44,093 nucleotides of DNA from Nostoc parmelioides FACHB-3921 (GTDB taxonomy: Bacteria; Cyanobacteriota; Cyanobacteriia; Cyanobacteriales; Nostocaceae). The position numbers and the translations under genes are program-made. How positions within the stretch are numbered: position 1 is the stretch's first letter; every line of letters starts with the position of its first letter. Positions 33,358 to 42,093 of the stretch are shown here, piece after piece. Where the stretch lies: positions 1 to 44,093 of the forward strand of contig NZ_JACJQL010000050.1 of assembly GCF_014696625.1 (NCBI RefSeq). Reading direction: 5' to 3'. Under the pieces are notes generated by a model that worked only from the letters and a program-made list of their open reading frames with translations, was not told the origin of the DNA and did not search any database.

Positions 33358-34656
33358 TTAGATACTAGATAGCACTTCGCGGGCGATCGCAATTGTCTGG
33401 TCAATATCTTCGTCAGTGTGAGCTAAAGATGTAAAGCCAGCCTCAAATTGAGAAGGTGCTAAGTAAACACCCCGCTCTAACATACCGCGATGGAAGCGAC
33501 CAAATTTTGCTGTGTCAGAATTTTTGGCATCTTCATAGTTATGCACAGGGCCAGAGGTAAAGAATAAGCCGAACATGGCGCTAATATGACCACCGCAAGC
33601 TGCATGACCTGTTTCCTGGGCAACTTGCAGTAACCCATCGGCTAACTTCTTAGTAATCCGCTCTAGATACTCATAAGCACCGGGCTTTTGCAATAACTCC
33701 AGAGTTTTAATCCCGGCTGTCATTGCTAAAGGATTACCAGAAAGCGTTCCTGCTTGATACACCGGGCCCGCAGGCGCAATCATTGACATAATATCCCGAC
33801 GACCACCATAAGCACCCACAGGTAATCCACCACCGATAACTTTGCCTAAAGTCGTCAAATCGGGTGTAACGCCAAACTTTTCTTGAGCGCCACCATAAGC
33901 AATGCGGAAACCGGTCATCACTTCATCAAACACGAGTAAAGCTCCATGTTCGTGAGTTAATTCCCGTAGTCCTTCCAAAAAGCCGGCATCAGGAGTAATA
34001 AACCCAGCATTCCCAACAACTGGTTCGAGAATGACACCAGCGATTTGATCGCGGTTTTCCTCAAATAAAGCCTTAACAGCTTCGAGGTCATTGTATGGGG
34101 CTGTGAGAGTACTGCTGGTTGCAGATTTTGGCACACCTGGGGAATCGGGTAAACCTAGTGTGGCTACACCAGAGCCGGCTTTGACCAGGAACATATCGGC
34201 GTGTCCGTGGTAACAGCCTTCAAACTTGATGACTTTCTCCCGGTTAGTGAAAGCTCGCATCAGCCGCAATACGGCCATACAAGCTTCTGTCCCTGAGTTG
34301 ACGAATCTTACCATTTCGATGCTGGGAACAGCAGCGATGACCATTTCCGCCAAAACATTTTCCAAGAATGAAGGCGCACCAAAACTAGTACCTTTCTCTA
34401 AAGCATCATGCAACGCCCCGATGACATCTGGATGAGCATGACCGCAAATAGCAGGCCCCCAAGTGCCTACATAGTCAATGTATTGGTTGCCATCTACATC
34501 CCAGATGTATGCACCCTTTACATGATCAAATACGATGGGTTGTCCCCCTACAGATTTAAAGGCACGCACAGGGGAACTAACACCACCTGGCATAAGGTTT
34601 TGGGCGGCAGCGAAGATTTCTTGTGATTTTGTGGTTTTAATAGTGGTATTTACCAA
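33358..34656 (-). CDS. hemL: Glutamate-1-semialdehyde 2,1-aminomutase
   Basis: HemL converts glutamate-1-semialdehyde to 5-aminolevulinate, the committed precursor of heme, chlorophyll, bilins and cobalamin. The 432-residue protein is a class III PLP enzyme: NSGTEACM, GCYHGHAD, the aspartate motif LLVFDEVMTGFR and the PLP lysine in LGKVIGGGLPVGAYGG (Lys272) are present. The start is a TTG at 34656 preceded by GGAGAG on the minus strand. It is monocistronic. Confidence 0.97.
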   Translation of the reverse strand: MVNTTIKTTKSQEIFAAAQNLMPGGVSSPVRAFKSVGGQPIVFDHVKGAYIWDVDGNQYIDYVGTWGPAICGHAHPDVIGALHDALEKGTSFGAPSFLENVLAEMVIAAVPSIEMVRFVNSGTEACMAVLRLMRAFTNREKVIKFEGCYHGHADMFLVKAGSGVATLGLPDSPGVPKSATSSTLTAPYNDLEAVKALFEENRDQIAGVILEPVVGNAGFITPDAGFLEGLRELTHEHGALLVFDEVMTGFRIAYGGAQEKFGVTPDLTTLGKVIGGGLPVGAYGGRRDIMSMIAPAGPVYQAGTLSGNPLAMTAGIKTLELLQKPGAYEYLERITKKLADGLLQVAQETGHAACGGHISAMFGLFFTSGPVHNYEDAKNSDTAKFGRFHRGMLERGVYLAPSQFEAGFTSLAHTDEDIDQTIAIAREVLSSI

Positions 34657-34765
34657 GGGTCTCTCCTAACAATGGGCAACAAAAAAAAGCTCTATCTCAG
34701 GATAGGGTTAAAAATCGCCTAGAACTTCTATCGTATAAAATAAGCAGAACCAAAAAAATAACAAT

Positions 34766-34960
34766 ATGTTATACAAGTCCAACGAAGACTTGCCTTTAGA
34801 AGTCCGCTCTCAATTATCCCAGTCCCACCAAGACCTTTATCGGGCAGCTTTTAACTCGGCAATCCATTGGTATGGCGAAGTTTCAAAAGCTCATCACGTT
34901 GCTTTGAGTGCTGTCAGGATGCAGTCGGCTATGGATAGGACTGTTGTTTTACAAGGATGA
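34766..34960 (+). CDS. ChaB-like small protein
   Basis: This 64-residue protein resembles the ChaB domain: YKSNEDLPLEVRSQLSQSHQDLYRAAFNSAIHWYG matches the conserved N-terminal half (DLP..VR..L....Q..Y..AFN.A). ChaB was named as a regulator of cation transport in E. coli, but the molecular role is unclear. The domain stands alone here, between divergent hemL and hisIE. Confidence 0.75.
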   Translation: MLYKSNEDLPLEVRSQLSQSHQDLYRAAFNSAIHWYGEVSKAHHVALSAVRMQSAMDRTVVLQG

Positions 34961-35048
34961 AAAAACATTACTCGAAAAAATCATGCCAGCTGCTCTATAC
35001 AGAATGGTATCGTGAAACTATGAATCATTCTCATTAAATTTAGCTGGT

Positions 35049-35699
35049 ATGTCCTTCATCGATTCACTCTCACCACAAAACGTTATCCCCGTCGAGGAAA
35101 TCCGCTACGATGAACGAGGTTTAGTGCCAGCAATTGTGCAAGATTATTTGGATGGCACAGTCCTCATGATGGCGTGGATGAATCGAGAGTCTTTACAAAA
35201 GACTTTAGATACGGGGGAAACTTGGTTTTGGAGTCGTTCCCGACAGGAATTGTGGCATAAGGGCGGAACTTCTGGCCATACCCAAAAGGTACAAAGCATA
35301 CGTTATGACTGTGACAGCGATGCACTGCTAGTAGGGGTGGAGCAGATTGGAGATATTGCTTGCCATACTGGTGAACGTAGTTGTTTTCATCAGGTGGAAG
35401 GGAAAATCGTGGCCCCACCAGGTGATACATTATCCCAGGTATTTCAGGTAATTTGCGATCGCCAAAAACATCCCAGCGAAAGTTCCTATACTAGCAAGTT
35501 ATTTGCAGGCGGCGATAATAAGATTTTGAAGAAAATTGGCGAGGAATCGGCTGAAGTTGTGATGGCTTGTAAGGATGATGACCAAGAGGCGATCGCTGGT
35601 GAGGTGGCAGATTTGTTATACCACACTTTGGTGGCTTTAGCTCACCATCAAGTAGATATAAAAGCAGTTTATCGGAAGTTGCAAGAACGCAGGCGTTAG
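35049..35699 (+). CDS. hisIE: Bifunctional phosphoribosyl-AMP cyclohydrolase / phosphoribosyl-ATP pyrophosphatase
   Basis: HisIE performs steps two and three of histidine synthesis. In the 216-residue fusion the N-terminal HisI part (about 1-115) shows VLMMAWMNRESLQKTL, TWFWSRSRQELWHKGGTSGH and the metal-binding YDCDSD and ACHTGERSCF. The C-terminal HisE part (about 125-216) has SKLFAGGDNKILKKIGEESAEVVMA and EVADLLYHTLVAL with the acidic metal-binding residues. ATG 35049 fits. It is monocistronic, followed by tandem repeats. Confidence 0.97.
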   Translation: MSFIDSLSPQNVIPVEEIRYDERGLVPAIVQDYLDGTVLMMAWMNRESLQKTLDTGETWFWSRSRQELWHKGGTSGHTQKVQSIRYDCDSDALLVGVEQIGDIACHTGERSCFHQVEGKIVAPPGDTLSQVFQVICDRQKHPSESSYTSKLFAGGDNKILKKIGEESAEVVMACKDDDQEAIAGEVADLLYHTLVALAHHQVDIKAVYRKLQERRR

Positions 35700-36601
35700 G
35701 GACTGGGGACAAAAAAGTCAAAAGTCAAAAGTCAAAAGTCAAAAAGTAAAAGATTTTTTCTTTTGGCTTCTGTCTGGGACTGGGGATCGGCAGATGAGAA
35801 AGAATGAAAATTAACAAAATGTAGGGGTTTAAATCCCCGTTACAACACTGAAAAAGCGAATTGCGTTGGCGTTAGCCTTGTCTATGAGACGCTACGCGTT
35901 TGCGGTTAGCCTCTCGTAAGAACTGAGGTAGGAGAAGCAATCAAGGAAGGAACCAGCAAGCCCAGAAAAGGGATTTAATGGGGAAATGAATAGAAACGCC
36001 TGCTATGGCAAATATAGACCCATCTGGTGAACAAAAAGATGGGGGTGTAAGACATAGTAAAACCTGAAGTAACTTCTGAGGGACATCTGGCGATCGCTAA
36101 AACCTAAATCTGGGGATGTATCGCAGATAACTGGGACGGTAGCGCAACTTTTATGAGATGAATTGTTATCAAAAGATCATGTTTTTGTAATTCTTATCAT
36201 TCGGTGAAATTTTCCTCACTGATTCCACAGGATTTCCACAGGGATTTTCCTGGTTTTCCACAGATGGTCTACGAGGTAATAGGCTGTTGCCGTTTTACTG
36301 GGGATTTTTAATTTACGTGTTTAATAATTGGTAGGGACTGAGTTTTTGTTGAGTAATGTAACAAAAATCGACTTTTGATCCTGATTGTTGCGTCCAGGTC
36401 TGTTTTTTATACAACCGTTTTTAACATTTCGCAGCATTGACAAACCCACCCCCTCATATCGCACAATGATTCGACCTGGGTTTGTAGTTTGTTCAACCGT
36501 TGACATTAATACCAAAAACCGATGTCTGTCGGATGGTTATCTACAACCGGCTAACTACAAGCAATCTATCCCCTTGACTGACCTCAAAGAAGGAAAATGT
36601 T
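35700..36601. other. 900-bp intergenic region with repeats and DnaA-like boxes
   Basis: Heptameric AAGTCAA-type repeats occupy 35715-35750. A GGGG/CCCC hairpin lies at 35824-35838. A GCGTTGGCGTTAGCC / GACGCTACGCG / GTTAGCCTCTCG interspersed repeat covers about 35862-35925. Three TTCCACA cores cluster at 36222-36262, described separately. Open frames at 36321-36515 (-) and 36385-36618 (+) overlap each other and are not convincing. No tRNA, tmRNA or 6S RNA was recognised. Confidence 0.5.
36222..36262 (+). promoter_or_regulatory. Cluster of three DnaA-box-like sequences
   Basis: ATTCCACA (36222-36229), ATTTCCACA (36232-36240) and TTTTCCACA (36254-36262) are in the same orientation. The last matches the cyanobacterial DnaA-box consensus exactly. 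There is no dnaA, dnaN or rep gene in the window, so an origin is not implied; a DnaA titration or regulatory site is possible. Confidence 0.4.
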
Positions 36602-36799
36602 ATGAACTCGACAGTTAGTATTTTTACAGAAATCCCTGAAACTCTCCATGATTCTCTGAAAAATTACTTAGAAACACATCCTGATTGGGATCAAAATCGT
36701 GTCTTAACGGCAGCACTGTCATTGTTTTTACTACAAAACGGAGATAGCGATCGCCGTGCTGCCCGTGTTTACTTAGAAACTTTATTTCATCACTGCTAA
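36602..36799 (+). CDS. DUF2811 family small protein
   Basis: The 65-residue protein matches the short cyanobacterial family DUF2811: VSIFTEIPETLHDSLKNYLETHPDWDQNRVLTAALSLFLLQNG and RVYLETLFHH are its conserved core. The helical pattern after a beta-strand recalls ribbon-helix-helix folds, but function is unknown. ATG 36602 has AAGGAAAA about 8 nt upstream. A terminator follows at 36893. Confidence 0.88.
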   Translation: MNSTVSIFTEIPETLHDSLKNYLETHPDWDQNRVLTAALSLFLLQNGDSDRRAARVYLETLFHHC

Positions 36800-36892
36800 G
36801 TAGAAATGTCTCGTACCGATTTGCCACATACAGCTAATGTACTAGGCATTCTCAAGTGCTGGTACGGACGGTACTATGATTACTTATTTCTG

Positions 36893-36930
36893 TCATGGAT
36901 ACGCTATATCGTGTCCATGAGAATTTTTTA
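36893..36930 (+). terminator. Rho-independent terminator after DUF2811 gene
   Basis: TCATGGATACG (36893-36903) pairs with CGTGTCCATGA (36910-36920) with one mismatch, followed by six Ts at 36924-36929. It lies 94 bp after the DUF2811 stop. Confidence 0.75.
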
Positions 36931-37091
36931 TTTAAATCAACCGTCTCCTAGTAGTTCACCAACCCAAAATTGCTAGGCTAAGGTAAGCAGGGGGAGCAGG
37001 GGTAATAAGGAGACTGTTTTTGCTCCTATTAACCTTGCAAAGCTGACTTGCCAGACTACTAGCGTAAGCTTTTGGTTGTTTACATGAAAAT

Positions 37092-37131
37092 ATCGCTCAT
37101 ACACTGACTTCATTGCAAGTCTTTGAGCGAT
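37092..37131 (-). terminator. Two-step hairpin downstream of the OmpR-type regulator
   Basis: ATCGCTCA (37092-37099) pairs with TGAGCGAT (37124-37131) and, inside, GACTT (37106-37110) with AAGTC (37117-37121). It is about 90 bp past the regulator's stop; the minus-strand sequence after it is only weakly T-rich. Confidence 0.5.
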
Positions 37132-37219
37132 TTGATTAATCTAGTTTTTAATTATACGTAGAAAATATCTAGTCTAAGTATAAAAAGAATTATTTAAACC
37201 TAGACTAGGAGCCACATAC

Positions 37220-37936
37220 TTAAGCATTAGTTTCCACCTGGGAATGAGTGGGACATTCAAATTTATACCCTACCCCACGCACGGTCTGAATCAATGCTGG
37301 TTGGCTAGCATCCACTTCAATTTTTTTGCGAATTTGACCGATATGTACGTCTACAACTCGCTGGTCGCCCACATATTCGTAGTCCCAGACCTCTTGAATT
37401 AGTTCGGCGCGTCGCCACACTCTGCCAGGATGGCTGGCTAAGAAATGTAACAGATCAAATTCTAGAGCAGTTAAGGGTACAGCTTGGCTATTAAGTGTCA
37501 CCTCTCGCCGCACAGGGTCAATCATCAGTTTTTCAAATGTTAACCGTTTCTGTTCTGCGGTGGTGACAACACGCTGTCTTCTCAAAATAGCTCCGACTCT
37601 GACTTCTAGTTCTCCCAGCCCAAAGGGTTTGGTAAGGTAGTCATCAGCACCTTTCGCAAAGCCGCGAATCTTGTCAGCTTCATCTGCACGGCTAGTTAGC
37701 ATCAGAACAAAAACACCATTACGACTTTGCATCTCTTGGCAGAGGTTAAACCCAATGACATCTGGTAGGTTGACATCCAAAATTACCAAATCTGGGTTAA
37801 ATTGCTCAAATAGAGATAAGGCTGTCTTACCATCTTCGGCAGCCTCCACCTGATAGTTTTGCTTTATCAAAAAGCGTTGGATTAAATTCCGAACCGCAGG
37901 GTCGTCATCAACTACAAGAATCTTGGCAGGAGCCAT
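37220..37936 (-). CDS. OmpR/PhoB family response regulator
   Basis: About 238 residues from the ATG at 37936 (MAPAKILVVDDD); ATG 37942 and TTG 37954 are upstream alternatives. The receiver domain has the acidic pair DDD, the phosphorylated Asp in LVILDVNLPD, the Thr of MLTSR and Lys of LTKPF. The C-terminal winged helix (about 140-235) includes LTALEFDLLHFLASHPGRVWRRAELIQEVWDYEYVGDQRVVDVHIGQIRKKIE and the wing TVRGVGYKFE. It should bind DNA as a dimer when phosphorylated. It is not RpaB or RpaA by sequence as I remember them. No kinase is adjacent; the orphan kinase at 14208-15470 is a possible but unsupported partner. Confidence 0.93.
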   Translation of the reverse strand: MAPAKILVVDDDPAVRNLIQRFLIKQNYQVEAAEDGKTALSLFEQFNPDLVILDVNLPDVIGFNLCQEMQSRNGVFVLMLTSRADEADKIRGFAKGADDYLTKPFGLGELEVRVGAILRRQRVVTTAEQKRLTFEKLMIDPVRREVTLNSQAVPLTALEFDLLHFLASHPGRVWRRAELIQEVWDYEYVGDQRVVDVHIGQIRKKIEVDASQPALIQTVRGVGYKFECPTHSQVETNA

Positions 37937-38594
37937 GACCATCACTTTGCACAAAAATTAATAAGATTAACAGCAGTATGGCGTAAAAACGCAGTTTCCA
38001 CTTGGGAATATTTAAGAAACTACAAAACTCAGGATAAGATTTCCTGATGATCCACATAATAGTGTAATCACAACGCAGTATAACGATACAAAGAAGAATC
38101 TCGGAGTAATTCCTACATTGGGATGGAAGAATTATCATGATCAACTTAATGTTTCGTCATCTTTGGGTTTTAACCACAGCAGTGTGTTTTCAAGTTTAGT
38201 GGAAATTTAAAACTTTTCAATTTTAAATCTTTATCTGGATTGATACTACTACTGAATCTAGTGGCTCAATCATGAAAACGCCTTTAGGGAACTGTAAATT
38301 GCCAAATCTGAAAGATAAAAGTTATTTTTTTCATAAAAATAGCTCTTAGGTATCCCTAGCTCAAATTCTAGAGTAGAGCCAGAATTGGTCAACGACATGA
38401 GGGGATACACGGAGTTATGGCAATATGTTAAAGTTACTATAGTTAAAATTTACGGGTTAATCTAACTAACCCGTGCTAATATCCTGGTAGGGCATAAAAT
38501 ACGGTCGATACTTTTGTTTTCGATCAAAATAAAACCTAAAATTGTTTCCTTCGATCAAAGACTGCCCCTGACTAAGGCTGAAGTATAAACTCCC
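37937..38594. other. Divergent intergenic region with one palindrome
   Basis: This 658-bp AT-rich stretch lies between the response regulator and the CPP1-like gene. ACGGGTTA (38452-38459) and TAACCCGT (38467-38474) form an 8-7-8 inverted repeat about 120 bp before the CPP1-like start, a candidate operator. Nothing else is supported. Confidence 0.45.
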
Positions 38595-39221
38595 ATGAGC
38601 GATCAAAGTCCCTACGAAAAACTTGGGGTATCAGAAGATGCTAGCTTTGATGAGATTCAGGACGCTCGCAATCGCCTATTTGAACAATATAGTGGCGATA
38701 GCAAGAGTGTAGAAATCATTGAGGCTGCCTACGATGCGATTTTAATGGATCGTTTGAGGATGCGCCAAGAAGGTAAAATCAAGGTTCCTGAACGTATCCG
38801 CTTTCCAGAATTAAGAGTGCAATCGGCTCCCAAAGAAAACTTAACACCCCGCGAGCAGTCCCCTGCATGGCTGCAAAAAATATTAGATCAGCCTTCAGGG
38901 ACAGATGTGCTTTTGCCAGGGGTTTGGTTTTTGGGTTTGAGTGCTATTAGTGTTTTTTATCCAGCCGCAGGCGATCAAGTTTTGCAGTTGGCGTTGGTAA
39001 TTGGGGTAGGAACTAGTATTTTCTTTCTCAATCGTAAAGAAGGCCGATTTGGTAGAGCAGTTTTGTTCACTCTTGTAGGTCTGATTATAGGCTTAATTAC
39101 TGGTGGACTGATTGCTAATTTACTATTGCCGCAAATACCCGCTATCAGTTTCACTGCAAATCAGTTTTCCACGGTACTGACTTTTATATTATTGTGGTTG
39201 ATTAGTAGTTTTCTACGCTAG
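38595..39221 (+). CDS. CPP1-like (J-like) membrane protein
   Basis: The 208-residue protein has an N-terminal J-like domain (SPYEKLGVSEDASFDEIQDARNRLFEQYSGDSKSVEIIEAAYDAILMDRL) without the HPD motif, then three or four membrane segments (about 108-128, 130-147, 155-180 and 188-208). This is the layout of CPP1/CDF1-like proteins, which in plants protect protochlorophyllide oxidoreductase in plastid membranes. A chaperone-like role in thylakoid or plasma membrane is inferred. It is convergent with the HAD gene with a shared terminator. Confidence 0.88.
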   Translation: MSDQSPYEKLGVSEDASFDEIQDARNRLFEQYSGDSKSVEIIEAAYDAILMDRLRMRQEGKIKVPERIRFPELRVQSAPKENLTPREQSPAWLQKILDQPSGTDVLLPGVWFLGLSAISVFYPAAGDQVLQLALVIGVGTSIFFLNRKEGRFGRAVLFTLVGLIIGLITGGLIANLLLPQIPAISFTANQFSTVLTFILLWLISSFLR

Positions 39222-39268
39222 ACCGGTTCAGATTTGCAAGAAAAACAACCCAAATATTTCCAAATCTG

Positions 39269-39296
39269 ACCCCTACCTATCCAGGAAGGGGTTTTT
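39269..39296 (+). terminator. Terminator between CPP1-like and HAD genes
   Basis: ACCCCT and AGGGGT form the stem around a TACCTATCCAGGA-type loop, followed by five Ts. A second, larger pair (CAGATTTG near 39230, CAAATCTG near 39261) surrounds the region before it. Confidence 0.7.
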
Positions 39297-39299
39297 AAT

Positions 39300-39995
39300 T
39301 TAGATTTTCACAACCGAAGATTCTAAGATGATATCTACAGCAGCACAGAGATTCTGCACGATTAAATCAGGGTGATATTGTTGTAATTGAGTGCGATCGC
39401 GGATACCAGATTCTACAGCAATCACCTTAACACCATGTTTTTTTGCGGCCATAATGTCGGCTTCCGTATCTCCCACCATCCAAGTATCAGCTGCGGGGGG
39501 TAATTCGGCTAAAGCTCTTTGCATTAACAAAGGTTTATCGTCAATGTCGCGGGTTTTCACATAGTCGTTACTGAGACAATAACAGCGATTTTCTGGGAAG
39601 AATTGACCTAAATCATATTTTTGGAAAGCATAGTCCAGTTCCCAAACTCGACGCATGGTCATCACGACTAAATCCAACCCAGATTGTTGCACCTTTGACA
39701 ACACGTCTAAAGCGCCAGGGATAGGACTATCATACTGAAAGTAAGGTTCTGTATGCACTGTTTGACGGCGCAATTGAGAAAATTCCTGTGCTTGCACTGC
39801 ATCCAAACCAGAAATTAGGGCAATTTCTTTCTCAGGAACGTGCTTACGCTTCATTTGCCAAAATTCTGCTTTAGATAATTGCCGTACTGGCTGGCCTGGA
39901 TGTTGGATTTTCTCTAAGCAAAATAGGTACACACGATAGTACCTTTCCGAAACATCCATAATTGGGCCGTCAAAATCAGTAATCAGTCTCAGCAT
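39300..39995 (-). CDS. HAD superfamily hydrolase
   Basis: This 231-residue phosphatase-like protein has motif I as DFDGPIMD (nucleophile and acid Asp near 8 and 10; the usual Thr after DG replaced by Pro), motif II Thr in LVVMTMR, motif III Lys in DDKPLLMQ and motif IV GDTEADIMAAKKHG. A helical cap lies between I and II. It resembles phosphoglycolate phosphatase-like HADs, but the substrate cannot be assigned. It is monocistronic, followed by a terminator. Confidence 0.88.
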   Translation of the reverse strand: MLRLITDFDGPIMDVSERYYRVYLFCLEKIQHPGQPVRQLSKAEFWQMKRKHVPEKEIALISGLDAVQAQEFSQLRRQTVHTEPYFQYDSPIPGALDVLSKVQQSGLDLVVMTMRRVWELDYAFQKYDLGQFFPENRCYCLSNDYVKTRDIDDKPLLMQRALAELPPAADTWMVGDTEADIMAAKKHGVKVIAVESGIRDRTQLQQYHPDLIVQNLCAAVDIILESSVVKI

Positions 39996-40196
39996 CGCCG
40001 CAGCTAAATATTAATTAATATGAATATTATTGTAGCTTTTGTGATGAATTAATATCAAAATACTCAGTAGTTAAAGTAATTAATGGGTGTAATTCCTGGG
40101 ATGATGCTGAAAGGTAGTACTAGCCTTATGGTAGTTTTAAGTTACATTCATATATTGCGAAATATTACTTTAACCTCATGACTGGAGAGCATTATC

Positions 40197-40838
40197 TTGG
40201 GAATAGAACTACGCAGTTTCGTATTTCTCGACAGCCTGCAACCACAACACGCGGCATATATAGGAACAGTAGCCCAAGGTTTCTTGCCATTACCAGGAGA
40301 TACATCTCTGTGGATTGAAATCTCTCCTGGTATCGAGATTAATAAAATTACCGATATAGCCCTCAAAGCTGCTTCTGTCCGCCCAGGAGTGCAAGTAGTT
40401 GAGAGATTATACGGTCTATTGGAAGTACATTCAGGCTCTCAAGGCGAAACGCGGGCTGCTGGTCAAGCGATTTTGGCGGCGCTAGGAGTCAAAAGAGAAG
40501 AGTGTATTAAACCGCGAATTGTTTCCAGCCAGATTATTAGGAATATAGACGCTTACCAAACCCAACTGATCAACCGGACGCGACGAGGACAGTTACTACT
40601 AGCAGGGCAGACTCTATATGTATTAGAGGTTGAACCTGCTGCTTATGCTGCCCTAGCAGCCAATGAAGCTGAGAAAGCAGCTTCAATTAACATCCTAGAA
40701 GTTCAAGCTGTGGGCAGTTTTGGCAGGTTGTATTTAGGTGGGCAAGAAAGGGACATTCTCGCTGGCGCGGCGGGAGCGAGAGCAGCCATAGAAAGCGTTG
40801 CTGGCCGGAGTAATTCCCATAGTGGTCGCCAGGAGTAA
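40197..40838 (+). CDS. ccmP: CcmP, tandem-BMC carboxysome shell protein
   Basis: This 213-residue protein matches CcmP, a tandem bacterial-microcompartment-domain trimer whose stacked hexamer-like pores are thought to gate larger metabolites across the beta-carboxysome shell. Landmarks: GIELRSFVFLDSLQPQHAAYIGTVAQGFLPLPGDTSLWIEISPGIEIN, a first domain to about residue 95, and a second starting at PRIVSSQIIRNIDAYQTQLINRTRRGQLLLAGQTLYVLEVEPAAYAALAANEAEKAA. The TTG at 40197 is supported by GGAG 9 nt upstream. A pentapeptide-repeat gene follows 10 bp after the stop. Other ccm genes are not here. Confidence 0.93.
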   Translation: MGIELRSFVFLDSLQPQHAAYIGTVAQGFLPLPGDTSLWIEISPGIEINKITDIALKAASVRPGVQVVERLYGLLEVHSGSQGETRAAGQAILAALGVKREECIKPRIVSSQIIRNIDAYQTQLINRTRRGQLLLAGQTLYVLEVEPAAYAALAANEAEKAASINILEVQAVGSFGRLYLGGQERDILAGAAGARAAIESVAGRSNSHSGRQE

Positions 40839-40848
40839 AGGAGAGACA

Positions 40849-41655
40849 ATGGCAAATCTAGAGCATCTAGCTTTATTACGGGCAGGTGCAGTGAGATGGA
40901 TTGAGTGGAGACAAAAAAATCCGCAAATTGAACCAGACCTCAGCACCGCAAACCTACAAGAAAATAACCTCAGGGGCGCACATCTCGCAGGTACTAACTT
41001 AAGCCGAGTAGACTTAAGTCATGCTCTGCTTGTACGTGCTAACCTCAGTGGTGCTGACCTCAGTAGTGCCAACCTCTATCAAGCAAAACTCAGTGAAGCT
41101 AACTTGAGTGCAGGTAATTTTAGTGTGGCTAACTTGAGCCAGTCCGTACTCACACACGCAGATTTGAGCCATGCTCATTTCATTGGTGCTGATTTGAGTG
41201 GAGCCAATCTCCGGGGTGCTATTGCGACGGAGGCTAATTTAATTGGTACCGACTTCAGTAGTGCTGATTTGAGAGATGCTGATTTGGCTGGAGCAAAACT
41301 CATCCGCTCTAACCTGTGTTTTGCGAATCTTGTCGCCGCTAATCTCATTGCGGCTGATTTCAGCGAGGCAAATCTATATCAAGCAGAAGTGATGGGAGCT
41401 TACCTTTACAAAGCCAACTTCTACAAAGCTAATCTACATAAAGCACATCTAGGAGGTGCATACTTATTTCGGGCGAATTTAACCGCAGCAGACTTGAGAG
41501 GCGCTGACTTAGCCTGGGCTAATCTCACCAGTGCTAATTTAGCAGGGGCTAATCTGAGTGGTGCTAATCTTAGAGGGGCTAATTTGAACGGTGCTAACCT
41601 GTATGGGGTCAATCTTCAAGAAACAATTATGCCTGATTCTTCAAGGCATGATTAG
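40849..41655 (+). CDS. Pentapeptide-repeat protein
   Basis: The 268-residue protein starts with a short helical segment (LEHLALLRAGAVRWIEWRQKNPQ) and then about 45 consecutive A(D/N)LxX repeats to residue ~260, predicted to fold as a right-handed quadrilateral beta-helix. There is no membrane segment or enzyme domain. ATG 40849 has GGAG 5 nt upstream; an in-frame TTG at 40798 would overlap ccmP by 41 bp. The 10-bp gap implies co-transcription with ccmP, but a link to carboxysomes is only inferred from position. Confidence 0.9.
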   Translation: MANLEHLALLRAGAVRWIEWRQKNPQIEPDLSTANLQENNLRGAHLAGTNLSRVDLSHALLVRANLSGADLSSANLYQAKLSEANLSAGNFSVANLSQSVLTHADLSHAHFIGADLSGANLRGAIATEANLIGTDFSSADLRDADLAGAKLIRSNLCFANLVAANLIAADFSEANLYQAEVMGAYLYKANFYKANLHKAHLGGAYLFRANLTAADLRGADLAWANLTSANLAGANLSGANLRGANLNGANLYGVNLQETIMPDSSRHD

Positions 41656-41684
41656 TCCACAACTACTAGTACAGCACGTTGTAT

Positions 41685-41727
41685 ACAAAAGTCAAAAAGC
41701 CTATAGAATAGGCTTTTTGACTTTTGT
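41685..41727 (+). terminator. Perfect 20-bp hairpin ending the ccmP unit
   Basis: Two perfectly complementary 20-bp arms (41685-41704, 41708-41727) flank an AGA loop. The stem includes AAGCCTAT/ATAGGCTT, and T-runs occur on both strands, so it may work in both directions. Confidence 0.85.
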
Positions 41728-41835
41728 CGTTTCCTTTTCCCCGTAATGGTAAGCTGAATCGCTGCATATTCTTTCTGGCAATCTAGCTAATTTTTCCCAA
41801 ATTCAGGCTTGACTTAAAAAAATAAAAACCCCGAA

Positions 41836-42030
41836 TTACACGAGGACGAACGGCTTAATCTGTCTACCATAAAGAGTTAAAATATTAGCTATTGTTTTCT
41901 GATAAATTAATTTATGTGCAACATCATACCCAAGTGATAAAAGTGTAAAAAACGAGTAGATAATTAAAAAAAACATTAAGTTATTATTGGCAAATAATGG
42001 CACTTTGTACAGTGAAATGAGAGTAATCAA
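41836..42030 (-). pseudogene. CadD-like transporter, C-terminal fragment
   Basis: Read on the minus strand this 64-codon frame aligns with the C-terminal third of the intact CadD-type protein encoded next door: ISLYKVPLFANNNL matches ISIYIPLFAGQNL, and KTIANILTLYGRQIKPFVLV matches APIAYVLSLHGKTFIPFILI. It stops before the final membrane helix is complete, and an upstream frame (about 42033-42070, reading ...AVAYDFVEGSAGG) would need a shift to join it. No start and no N-terminal two thirds are present. I infer a decayed paralogue, now arranged head to head with the intact gene. Confidence 0.6.
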
Positions 42031-42093
42031 CCTCCCGCCGAACCTTCAACGAAGTCATAGGCTACTGCCTTTTTCCATCTTTAATAATTGAGC

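Noticed and set aside
35715..35756. Possible CRISPR-like repeats
   Set aside because: The units are 7-bp tandem repeats with no spacers.
36180..36300. Possible chromosomal origin at the DnaA-like boxes
   Set aside because: No dnaA, dnaN or rep gene nearby and only three boxes; kept only as a candidate binding cluster.
36385..36618. Open frame of 77 codons overlapping the DUF2811 start
   Set aside because: It overlaps an opposite-strand frame and the start of a recognised gene, and has no protein-like features.
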